Below are positions 9,301 through 18,789 of a stretch of 64,000 bases of DNA, one piece after another. Position 1 is the stretch's first letter. Every line of letters begins with the position of its first letter. The notes beneath the pieces were generated by a model. That model was not told the origin of the DNA and searched no databases. It saw only the letters and a program-made list of their open reading frames with translations. This DNA comes from Westerdykella aurantiaca (lineage: Eukaryota; Ascomycota; Dothideomycetes; Pleosporales; Sporormiaceae): NCBI GenBank assembly GCA_030412805.1, contig JASJFJ010000001.1, forward strand, positions 2,110,501 through 2,174,500, given 5' to 3'. A program made the position numbers and the translations under genes.

Positions 9301-11856
9301 TCAGAACAACACAATCGATTGTAACTCGAGGTCACGTTCTCCTTCCATGAGCCACTCTATAGCCTCTCCGAACATAATTGTACTGACATAACACGGCCCA
9401 ACCACCTGAAACCTTCCTTTACCAATCATGCCCGGCATTGGCCTCAATACGATAGGCATCTTGCATCCATAAAGGATCCAAACGGCATCACCAACCACCG
9501 CTGTGGATGGGGCTATCGAAGGACCTTCAGTTGTCTGCGCAAACTGGCGGATATGTTTTCCCTCCTCAAAAGGGATAGCCGAACCTGTTGGGCTTTCAGG
9601 TGGATGTGGCATTGTATTCGGGAAGAGCGGTAGCAGTTGTACAATACGAGCAATCTCAAAACCCTTTACGGTGAGTCGGTTGAGATCAGCTTGGTCTTGA
9701 GGGTCTGTCGTGGTGAAGCCCGAAGCTCCCCATTTATACGAGATGTAATCCCAATTGTCGTACAGCGGTCGCGATGACAACGACACACGCCAGTCGGGTG
9801 TCCAGGAGGGGAGGTCGTCGGATGTTGCATCTCGATGGGTGGGCAAAAGGCAGAGGATGTCGAGGTTCTCGTCTCGGTTGATGAGGTATTTTGCTGTGTG
9901 CTGATATACTTCGGAGACGCTGGCTGAATAGTCGATTTTCATCACCGGTCGTTCTTTCTCGGCCTCCTTTGCCCATACTAACCGTGGACTCAACTCTCGA
10001 GGATTTAGCGGCACCTCAGCCATACCCAAGATGGCGTACACTTTATCCCTGGCATCCGTTGCCTCATAGGCTCGGCCAGCCATAAGCAGTTCCAACATGC
10101 CCCCTGTGTGGTAATACCATATGCTCCTCAAGTCGCCAGCTTCAGCTAGCAAAGACTGTCCGACGACCCAATCCTTCTTCAGAAATTTCAATGCGAAGGC
10201 CCGCTTCTTATAAGGCCCAATGAGCCCTTCAAATTCATCGTCCCCCCCATCGAAAAGAGACCGAGACGCCACATACTTACCCCGCAAGCGGCTTAAGCAA
10301 TTCACGGACCGTTTCAGTGCAGTCCACGGCACTTCTCTTGACCCACATCGAACGGTCACCTTTGGGGCTGCCGCAACCTCTTGACGTATCCAGCTGCGGA
10401 AGAACCACGGCCGCTCGGACAGGGCTTCGATGGCTGTGACGACTCTCGCAAGTTGCACTAAGCACTCCTGTTTGTGATCCCGTCGCATGATGGTGGCCCT
10501 GTTCTTCCGGGTTCTTAAAAAGGCCATTGCCTTCAGAGCAAAGTCACTGTCATTTGCTTCGTTCCCCAGCCAAACAATAACCCGGGTAGAGGCTCGGTAG
10601 ATCGCGTACATGTGCCTGACTTGTTCGCTCTTTTCGGCATCGTTCTCCTGGTTGATGCACAAGGCATCAATCCAGATTGTTCTGGTCTTTTCAGAAAGGC
10701 GAATATTGATCAATGCATCGAACAGACTTTGGCTCACGCCAAATTGCCTGCCATTGCACTCGATGATATGGCATTTGGTGGGGTCACCCCAGGTATAAGA
10801 CAGGGCCTCGTATAAGCGTCGTTCCACCGGAGTGCTTCTTTCTTCTTCTTCTCGCACACCCAGAATCTCCATAGGTTCCAATTTGCATCTGATTTGTTCG
10901 TCGCGCTGTCCAGCCTCGATGACAAGGACGCGAGTGAAGCCAGGCTTGAGTTCAGTGTAGATGTCCGTGGCGTCTAAAGTGGTAATATTCGCTGGTTCAT
11001 CACCAGATTGGGGTGACGGAGTTGGAATTGAAGCAGCTTTCTTCAGCCAGCAATTATCTTCGCAGATTGGGTACGCTGGAGACTTTCGGCAAAGCTCTGT
11101 CGATACATCCGAGCCTCCAGACTCGTATCCCGCTTCTTCTTCCTCGCCTTCACCGCTATCATCCTCGACCTTACTGAGCGGCAATAGGGTCCGGGTTAGC
11201 TGCTTTCCTAATCGCTCGAACACTGGGTCTTTGTCATGATTCATCAGGGAATGGTATCCTCTTGTGATGAACTGCGTCTCCTTGTTTAGACGCGGACCTT
11301 CATTGTCAAAGTCGTTGTCAATATAACCATGACTATCCATCGCAATAACCCCATCACGAGTAACCAACGACAAGATTGCGTCCAGATTTTCTGAGAAGAT
11401 GGGCCGGATGTCTTCATACTTAGGTGGTGGTACATTCGGGCTCTCTGCCACCATCTTTGCGACAAATCTGTCAAGGAATGCTTCGACGCGCTTCTTGTTC
11501 GCAGCCTGTATATCGTCTCCCGTGCTTTCGTGGGCTTCCTTCGTGGCGAGGTAAAGCACATCGCCAAATTGTCGCATATTATATACTTGGCCCCCTTTGA
11601 CGGGGACCTTCTCCCCTATGCCTCTCCCTTCACGCGTTAGCCATCTAAGCTCCCCGTCGACAAAGCAGGCTTTCCGCCATTTAGAATTGTTCATAATTTC
11701 GTAAACCGCGTCTTGGTCAAAGGCAATATTGGGCACATCTCTCTCCTTTCTTGATGCACCTGCAGTTGAAGTCGCCAATGCATCGCGACCGGGCCTAGGG
11801 GTAGCTGAGGGCGTTGACGGTCCCGCTTCTGTGTTTTGGTGAGATCGGTGTAGCAT
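9301..11856 (-). CDS. HET-domain (heterokaryon incompatibility) protein
   Basis: Intronless 851-residue protein with a HET domain at roughly residues 345-500. The three hallmark blocks are present: ALSYTWGDP, then TIWIDALCINQENDAEKSEQV, then YRASTRVIVWLG. HET proteins take part in fungal non-self recognition and can trigger cell death when incompatible strains fuse; some have other signalling roles. The N-terminal 340 residues are polar with an acidic tract (EGEEEEAGYESG) and no recognised domain. No ankyrin, NACHT or WD repeats are visible after the HET domain. The start is the first Met of the frame at 11856; a later start is possible. Which recognition system it belongs to cannot be told. 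Confidence 0.92.
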   Translation of the reverse strand: MLHRSHQNTEAGPSTPSATPRPGRDALATSTAGASRKERDVPNIAFDQDAVYEIMNNSKWRKACFVDGELRWLTREGRGIGEKVPVKGGQVYNMRQFGDVLYLATKEAHESTGDDIQAANKKRVEAFLDRFVAKMVAESPNVPPPKYEDIRPIFSENLDAILSLVTRDGVIAMDSHGYIDNDFDNEGPRLNKETQFITRGYHSLMNHDKDPVFERLGKQLTRTLLPLSKVEDDSGEGEEEEAGYESGGSDVSTELCRKSPAYPICEDNCWLKKAASIPTPSPQSGDEPANITTLDATDIYTELKPGFTRVLVIEAGQRDEQIRCKLEPMEILGVREEEERSTPVERRLYEALSYTWGDPTKCHIIECNGRQFGVSQSLFDALINIRLSEKTRTIWIDALCINQENDAEKSEQVRHMYAIYRASTRVIVWLGNEANDSDFALKAMAFLRTRKNRATIMRRDHKQECLVQLARVVTAIEALSERPWFFRSWIRQEVAAAPKVTVRCGSREVPWTALKRSVNCLSRLRGKYVASRSLFDGGDDEFEGLIGPYKKRAFALKFLKKDWVVGQSLLAEAGDLRSIWYYHTGGMLELLMAGRAYEATDARDKVYAILGMAEVPLNPRELSPRLVWAKEAEKERPVMKIDYSASVSEVYQHTAKYLINRDENLDILCLLPTHRDATSDDLPSWTPDWRVSLSSRPLYDNWDYISYKWGASGFTTTDPQDQADLNRLTVKGFEIARIVQLLPLFPNTMPHPPESPTGSAIPFEEGKHIRQFAQTTEGPSIAPSTAVVGDAVWILYGCKMPIVLRPMPGMIGKGRFQVVGPCYVSTIMFGEAIEWLMEGERDLELQSIVLF

Positions 11857-12629
11857 ATTTTCGAAATTCCTTCTCTGTTCACGTTTGTGGCAAGGCTGGA
11901 TATTGCAACCCTTTTATAACAGCGAACGGCAATCTCCGCAGCTGAAAAGCACCAAGGCTGGCAGTGCTGTGGGCAGGGGTGGCTGAGTGGATGGATACGA
12001 GCTCAGGTGGCTTGGAATACGCAGCCATTTCCTCTGCTGTAGAGCCCGGGTTGGTCCAGTCCCTGATTTGTGAATCACCACGTGCACAAGTGCTCAGTGG
12101 TTGTGTGTAGCCTCGCTGAGAATATCTATGTAGTATGGTAGATTTACGATAAGTTATTACACCACCCAATATCGATGTCTTTATGCTTGCAAAAACATTC
12201 TCGCATATTTCTTATAGATTTGGAGTTATCGACCAAATGGAAGAGTTAATTGCTGACCGTGGTTGTCGTAGACCACTAGAGCTTCGTCTCCTTTCTAGTA
12301 TCATTAGGGCCTGGTAAAACGCGTTAAAGGACTTATATTATATTCCTAAGCACAATATCGCGGTTTTATAATCGCAAATTCACAGATGCATGAAGAATCA
12401 GCTGCGAGGAGAACGTAATTTGTAAAATTGGAGTGGTGTTTTTTCGTCATGACCTTATGGACCCTGTCGCAGTAGCTCCTCAAGGCTATCTCTATGTAGA
12501 ATTATGCATTAATGATATCCCACGTTTTGACATGCATATCCCATCTCTCCAGAACTTAAAGTCCATATAGTACGCTGATGATCCCACATAGCCATTCCAC
12601 ATCCGAAGTCCGACCCTCATAGTGGGGAC
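11857..12629. other. intergenic, upstream of HET gene
   Basis: About 770 bases holding the HET promoter (right to left) and the 3' UTR of the AlkB-like gene. AT-rich around 12,170-12,550. No gene, repeat or RNA recognised. Confidence 0.4.
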
Positions 12630-15533
12630 CTATTCCACCATTCTACCAACCTTCGTTCCGTCATAGTTTCCCGTGTCGGGTGCGACAGGGTACTTCGGCT
12701 TATTCGCTTCAGGCAAAGAATCTGGATCGATATATCGGCATGTCAGTGCAAATCGAAGCTTCCCAGCATGTTCTACTGAATGCTCATAGTACTTTTGAAT
12801 GTTTGCTCCGTGCATGATGACTATGTCGCCATGGCTGAGCACCATGGTGATAGCATCTTTCGCGTTGCCGCCAGCCTTCAGTCCCAGATTCTTCGGCAGC
12901 GTTCTGAGGCGCGCCGAGTACTCTTTCTTGTTCGTGGCTTTCAGCTTAGCCAGCTCTTCGACAGCAGCGAGACGCTCGACATACTTGTCGCAGCCAGGCA
13001 TGGGAAGACTGTCGTTGTAAACGCCTTGCTTGGAGACGCCGTTGTAGTGGCGCGCCTTCATACGGATCTTCATGGTTCCTGGCGCCCCGAGGGAGAGGGT
13101 AGCGATAGTGGGGCCCAGACCAAACTCGCCGTCGTCGTGGTAGTTGATCTTCTGTTCTTCGAAGTATCCTAGCGCAAGTACTTCGTTGAACTCGCGGTGC
13201 TCTTGCCCTACCATTAGTTTAGATGCCCAGTTGAGCCTTGAACGTGTGGAAGTTATGGCATTTGCCGCTCCTTGAAAAGACTCGGAGGACGTGGCGGCAA
13301 TGAACTTGTAAGGCATGCCATAGTTCACTGCGAAGTGGCGTGTGTACGATTCTCCCTTGGTAAGTCCACCGCCAAGCGGTCGACGCCGTAGACCAATGTC
13401 TGTTTGCTGTAGTTCTTCAAACATGTCATTAGGTCCGCCTTGCTCCTCTACTACTGGTTTGTTCGCGATTAGGTGGGCAACAAAGCCATCGATTCCAGGG
13501 ATGGTGAAGACATTGATGCGGTAATTATGCTTAAACCGAACTTCAAGGCCAACGAGCGGCAAACCGAAATCGCGAGACAGGCTGTATTCGTCCGTTAGAG
13601 GGAAGTAAGGGTCAATAAGCGCTTCTGATGGGATCAAGGTATGCGGAGGCTTCTTCTGAAACCCGCAGAGGCACTCCCAGCCGATCCAGGAGATACGCAG
13701 AATACAGTGCCCGCATTGTGGACATACCATCCCTGACCAATATGCCTTCGAACAGTTCTCACCGACAACAGAGTGACCGCTGAGTTGGACATTGTTGGAT
13801 GCGAGCGAGTAATTGTGACTCTCGTTCGGCCAGAAGGTCTGTTTCTTCAGGAACCGAGGATCATAGAGCAGCTCCTTTTCGATAGGCTCCTTACCATTCA
13901 GGAGTTTCCAGAACGACTTACACGTGGCTTGAAGACACATCCAGCCCTGCAAGTAGACCTGATCGGACTCATTGCCGCATGTAGCGCATTTCTGAACGAC
14001 TGGTGGAGGAAGAGATCCGAGTGGCACGGTGGATTCCTCTACCAACCACCAAGCAGGCTTGTTAGGATTCAGCTTTTCAAACCTGTACCGCAGGATAACC
14101 TTTCCACCTGACTTTTCGCACCAAATGTGAGTCGGCTTGAAATAGTCCAATACGCAGTATGCGTGCGGCGGCTTGCAACGCATCAATGGATTATCGGCGC
14201 CGGCGATGAGAACGACTGGATTCCGGTACTTCATCGAATTTCGCAAGCTCGCTGACTGGCTGTTTTCTGCTTGATCGCGTCCAAGTACCATCTCCTCAGT
14301 ATCCTTATCCCTGACCATGCCTCCTCCTGCGCGGCTGAGAACTACGATGCCATCGTTGTAGTCTCGCGGGTGGGGAGACTTGTCATGCAGAACGCCCCAA
14401 GCGTATCCACCTGTGCAATACGTCCCACCATGCCACGCCCGGAAGTAGTGCAAGGTCTCGCACAACTCCTGGCGGGTCTCTGCCCATACTTCGGGCTGTC
14501 CAGATGGTTGTGGTCTGAGTGCGGAATCTGTCGGAGGCATCACCAGCTTCTTTGCCAGTGCCACTAGTTCCTCATTTTCAATAGCTGACGTAGGTCGCGG
14601 TATAGCCTCGGAAGGCCGGAGTTCAGGCTCACCGTCCGGCGTTGCAGCAACTGGATGATTTGGAGTCCGGTCACCGCGCTTCAAGATGAACACATTCGTG
14701 GGACTACCAGAACGGGGCACGGGGCCAGGTATATCCAGAAGTTTTGCATTCTCACGGCTACAGTCCCTATCACGTATTGCGTGGACTGCCGCGGCCTCCT
14801 CGAAGGGCAACTGATTCCTCTGGGAAGAAAGCCGCGCACCCAGCGAAGGTACTGGCAACCTCACGATCAATGAGGGACGTGTCACATTGTTCTCAATGGG
14901 GGAGGAAAGGTTAGACTTTCGCTTCTTCCGAGGACGTGGAGAGACCGAGTATTCCTGGGCCAGTGGCGAGATTGGTGAAGGAAGTGGTCGCTTGGGCCAT
15001 TGAGGCGGAAATGCCGTGTCTTGAACAGTATCTTCAACGGTATCGCGTTTCCGGCTCTGCGATCGTGTAATGCGCTTGAAGGACGAGGCAAACGGGTATT
15101 TATCTCTCTTACAGTCTTCCTTCGGCTGGGGCGGACCTGACTCAACGCACCCATTGACTGCGATGCGACGAGGCTGCGACTGAAGTGGGTCAGCTTTTGC
15201 TTCTGACCAGTCGGACAAATCATCGGGGACATCGCTGAGTGGGGACCCAAGAGCATCCAACGAAGTCATGGACGAGACTGAGCCATCCTGATCGTGAAAG
15301 AGAATTGAACGGAGGCCCATGGAAGACGGACTAGATGGTGCGGTATCGGCAGCAGAGGCGTCCATTGTCTGGGCCATGGGGTTTTTGGTAAAGATAGAAG
15401 GCTGAACGTTGAGAAGAATATTTGCTGAGGTGAGGCAAGGAGAAGGGGAGGTTGGTGTGGAGACTTCTCCGGTTGGACGCAAACCTTGGGCTGCAGGCGG
15501 AAGTAAAAGTTGACGACGGTCGCGTGGGCGCAA
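12630..15533 (-). CDS. AlkB-like 2-oxoglutarate/Fe(II) dioxygenase with Cys-rich segment
   Basis: Uninterrupted frame of 967 codons; an alternative start at 15377 (Met53, MAQTMDAS) would give 915 residues. The C-terminal part resembles AlkB-type oxygenases: HxD iron ligands at about H799 and D801 (YHDDGE), a distal His in YEHSVEH (918 or 922) and an Arg for 2-oxoglutarate in RFALTCR (about 933). These enzymes hydroxylate methyl groups on DNA, RNA or protein. In front are two Cys clusters (CATCGNES...C...C and CPQCGHC...CLCG, roughly 515-630) that probably bind zinc. The first 250 residues are low-complexity, Ser/Pro-rich and basic, with several KR-rich blocks typical of nuclear proteins. Full length is well above single-domain AlkB. 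Likely a nuclear demethylase-like enzyme, but substrate is unknown and catalytic activity is inferred from motif only. Confidence 0.85.
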   Translation of the reverse strand: MRPRDRRQLLLPPAAQGLRPTGEVSTPTSPSPCLTSANILLNVQPSIFTKNPMAQTMDASAADTAPSSPSSMGLRSILFHDQDGSVSSMTSLDALGSPLSDVPDDLSDWSEAKADPLQSQPRRIAVNGCVESGPPQPKEDCKRDKYPFASSFKRITRSQSRKRDTVEDTVQDTAFPPQWPKRPLPSPISPLAQEYSVSPRPRKKRKSNLSSPIENNVTRPSLIVRLPVPSLGARLSSQRNQLPFEEAAAVHAIRDRDCSRENAKLLDIPGPVPRSGSPTNVFILKRGDRTPNHPVAATPDGEPELRPSEAIPRPTSAIENEELVALAKKLVMPPTDSALRPQPSGQPEVWAETRQELCETLHYFRAWHGGTYCTGGYAWGVLHDKSPHPRDYNDGIVVLSRAGGGMVRDKDTEEMVLGRDQAENSQSASLRNSMKYRNPVVLIAGADNPLMRCKPPHAYCVLDYFKPTHIWCEKSGGKVILRYRFEKLNPNKPAWWLVEESTVPLGSLPPPVVQKCATCGNESDQVYLQGWMCLQATCKSFWKLLNGKEPIEKELLYDPRFLKKQTFWPNESHNYSLASNNVQLSGHSVVGENCSKAYWSGMVCPQCGHCILRISWIGWECLCGFQKKPPHTLIPSEALIDPYFPLTDEYSLSRDFGLPLVGLEVRFKHNYRINVFTIPGIDGFVAHLIANKPVVEEQGGPNDMFEELQQTDIGLRRRPLGGGLTKGESYTRHFAVNYGMPYKFIAATSSESFQGAANAITSTRSRLNWASKLMVGQEHREFNEVLALGYFEEQKINYHDDGEFGLGPTIATLSLGAPGTMKIRMKARHYNGVSKQGVYNDSLPMPGCDKYVERLAAVEELAKLKATNKKEYSARLRTLPKNLGLKAGGNAKDAITMVLSHGDIVIMHGANIQKYYEHSVEHAGKLRFALTCRYIDPDSLPEANKPKYPVAPDTGNYDGTKVGRMVE

Positions 15534-16239
15534 GGATCATGTAAAGATACCGGTCCTCAGAACCCGCTCAGGACGTCTTTGGGTGAAAGGAAGTGAAGGG
15601 ATTCAATGGGCGAAAGTGAACACGTGAGGGAATTCGAAAGTGGTCGATATCGATACATATGACGTTCCCTGCGGGAGAAGCGTCGGTCATCGATATCGAC
15701 CCCCTCATTGGTATTGGTAATTGCTTGTTCCCAATGCGATTGCAGAGAAGCCCAATACTACATACGATATACAATCATCATCCGAGATGACGCTTGACAA
15801 CTGCGGTGAAGAGTGAAGGTGAAAGTCGTTGACCGCCGGGAATAAGCCATGAGTGAAGGTGAACATTTGAACCGTCCGAGCTTGAGGCACGTGTGCCTGG
15901 GGAAGTGGGTCCAATCGCCAAGCATTCCAAAGATGCGGAAAGGTACGCGCGCACGGGCCGTCACAACTAATCCCGAATTGGTCTCCCGAGGTGTGCTCCA
16001 ACTCCTCCCCAGCTGGGGCTCCGCTTCTGTCTTCCCCACGCAAGACGATGAATCTGCTTGGCCGAGGGTTATCCGAGGGCTTCATTCGTCATCCTTTAAA
16101 GCGGGCGTCCCCCTGCGGGCGCCTGCTTTGCCATGCCGGCGTCCGCACACTTTCTGTTTGTCTCTTTCGGTTCTTCCAAGTGACGCAACACTCCTTGTCC
16201 GATTGAAGGTGGTCTTTCGAACCAAACATCCGGAGCAAC
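15534..16239. promoter_or_regulatory. divergent promoter, AlkB-like gene / acyl-CoA ligase
   Basis: Roughly 700 bases between divergent genes; no gene seen. A CACGTG box lies at 15621-15626 and a long perfect inverted repeat at 15642-15701 (listed separately). Confidence 0.45.
15642..15701. repeat. 13-bp perfect inverted repeat in promoter
   Basis: Arm GGTCGATATCGAT at 15642-15654 is the exact reverse complement of ATCGATATCGACC at 15689-15701, with a 34-base spacer. Each arm contains the smaller palindrome TCGATATCGA. It sits 109-168 bases upstream of the longest AlkB-like start. It could be a paired operator; no protein is assigned. Confidence 0.7.
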
Positions 16240-18259
16240 ATGCCCTTCTACCCTCCCTCATGGGTTCCAAAGCTCCCCTTCGATCCTCCGGACTCGATAA
16301 CGGTTGCAGACTTTGTCCTCGAGGAGCACTATGGGCGCCATCCGCTGGGGTACGCCAACAACCCCTTTACCTGCGGGCTGTCCGGTAAAACGTACTCCGC
16401 TTTGGAGGTAAAGGAACGCGTCGACTTCCTCGCTCGTGGCCTCGCGAAGGAGCTCGGTTTCCAGCCAAACCAGGGAACAGAATGGGATAAGGTCATCGCT
16501 GTGTTTTCGCTCAACACAGTAAGTCTCAGTAGTAGCTAGACAGTTGAGTTTAACTCACCTCTACACCAGCTCGACACCATCCCGCTTGCCTGGGCCACAC
16601 ATCGGCTAGGCGGTATCCAAACCCCTGCGAACGCTGTTTACAATGCCGCCGAGCTCGAGTACCAGTTGAAGAGCTCAGGTGCAAAAGCCCTCTTTACCTG
16701 CGTTCCCCTTCTCGCAGTTGCCAGAGAAGCGGCGCAGAAGGTCGGCATACCCAACAATCGCATCTATATCCTGGAACTGCCGAAGGAGTATATTGGTAAT
16801 CAGACAATACCGGATGGCCTTAAGACGGTAGACGACCTTATCCGGGAAGGAGCACAACAACCTCGTCTTGAGCCCCTTCGTCTGGAACCCGGAGATGGTG
16901 CTAAGAGAACTGCGTTCTTGTGCTACTCTAGCGGCACCTCTGGATTGCCTGTAAGTAGAACGTCACATACTCTTTCGCAAGGGCAAGCTACTGACAAGTC
17001 TTGCAGAAAGGTGTCATGATCTCGCATCGGAACGTCATCGCCAATACATGTATGTAATGTATGCCCGGGTTTGGGGACGGCAACTTACATGGCTTAGTGC
17101 AAATCTCGACCCATGAGAAGCCCGATCGTGACACCAAAATACCGCCGGGAACACAGTCAGGCTACACGGAAAACGTCCTAGGCCTTCTGCCGTTCAGCCA
17201 TATCTACGGGCTGGTCTTCGTATGCCACGCCAGCATCTATCAAGGCGATGGAGTGATCGTGCTCCCCAAGTTTGAGTTTGCCACTACTTTGAAAGCCATC
17301 CAAGACTACAAAATCAGCACTCTCTTTTTGGTAAGGCTCGTTTGACGATGATTCTGGGTTGGCGTTACTCACACACGATCAGGTACCCCCGATCATCGTT
17401 TTGATGACCAAGAACAGGGACACCATGGCGAAATATGACCTGAGCAGTGTCAACGCTATATTAACAGGTGCTGCTCCCTTAGGGAAAGAGACAGCCGAGG
17501 ACTTGCACCACATCTACCCCAAGTGGGTTGTGCGCCAGGCATATGGTATGTAATCGCGGTGCAATGATGGCGCTGGAACTGACGAGTTGTCCCTAATTAG
17601 GTTTGACCGAAACCTGCACTGTCGTTTGCGCAACCAAGCCCACCGATGTTTGGTTCGGATCTTCAGGCTCCCTCTTGCCAGGCTTCGAGTGTAAGCTCGT
17701 AAGTTTGGAGGGCAATGAGATCACTGGTTACGATCAGCCCGGCGAGCTTTTGGTCAAGTCACCGTCTGTTGTTCTTGGATATCTGAACAATGACGAGGCC
17801 AATCGTGAAACCTTCCAGGACGGCTACATGCGCACGGGAGATGAGGCAGTATTCCGGAAGGCCCCTTCGGGTCACGAGCATGTCTTCATCGTGGACAGAA
17901 TAAAGGAGTTGATCAAGGTGAAGGGCCACCAAGTCGCCCCGGCAGAACTTGAAGCCCACCTCCTCACCCACCCGGCCGTCAATGATTGCGCCGTTATTCA
18001 GGTCCCCGACGACCACGCCGGTGAAGTACCGAAGGCCTTCGTTGTCAAATCGCCTTCCGTGGGTCTGGAAGAGAATGATCGTGTGGTCGCGCGCCAGATC
18101 CAGAAATACGTCGAAGAGCACAAGGCGAGGTACAAGTGGCTTGCAGGTGGTGTGGAATTTATTGATGTGATTCCAAAGAGCCCTAGCGGCAAGATACTCA
18201 GGCGGTTACTGAGGGATCAGGAGAAGGAAAAGAGGAGGAAGGCGGGCGCCAAGCTCTGA
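16240..18259 (+). CDS. 4-coumarate-CoA ligase-like acyl-CoA synthetase, PTS1
   Basis: Adenylate-forming enzyme that activates a carboxylic acid to its CoA thioester. Six exons: 16240-16518, 16570-16950, 17007-17049, 17098-17330, 17383-17545 and 17601-18259, giving 585 residues with consistent phases. The AMP-binding signature YSSGTSGLP-KGVMISH spans the second intron; YGLTET lies across the last one; GYMRTGDEA and the terminal PKSPSGKILRR with its catalytic Lys are present. The C-terminus is AKL, a standard peroxisomal targeting tripeptide. Similar fungal proteins act on aromatic or medium-chain acids for beta-oxidation or secondary metabolism; the actual acid is not readable. Confidence 0.93.
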
Positions 18260-18789
18260 GCGATCTGTTCTAGATACCATCAGCGTCTCCTGTCATCTGC
18301 TATGTGTTAGCTGCCTATATATCTCCACGAATGTTATAAAACTTGAGTTATATGATAGCTCTCCCATTCGTAGGTGGTTCCTTGATATAGACAGACCGTG
18401 AACTTGTTATCATGAAACAGCCCTTCTAAGGTTCCAAGAGGACCTCGATTCGGAGACGGGGGCAGCCTTGAACGCAGCCTGATGAAAACAGTTGTAAACA
18501 CAATCTGGTGCAAACACCGTCGACAGGAAATGTTGAAGATCACGTGACTGATTTGAAGGCTTGGCATGGAATGACGTCGGGTTTACGGACTCCGACGTAC
18601 AGCCGAAGTAAAAAGTTCTTGGTGGACAGAACTGCAATTAGCATTTCTAAGCACCACTTACGAAAAGCACAGAGGACGGGTTATATAAAGTCGCCACATA
18701 GATCTTGCAGACTCTCCTGTCTCACTTTCCCAAGCCCAAAAGCTTTCCTCGATTTTCTTGCTGCAAAAAGTTCATAAAAATACCCCACC
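18260..18789. promoter_or_regulatory. promoter region of the Sqt1 gene
   Basis: Holds the ligase 3' UTR and the promoter of the WD40 gene. A TCACGTGA palindrome-like box (ATCACGTGAC) lies at 18540-18549 and a good TATA element (TTATATAAAG) at 18681-18690, about 105 bases before the start codon. Pyrimidine-rich sequence follows, as is common near fungal transcription starts. Confidence 0.55.
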
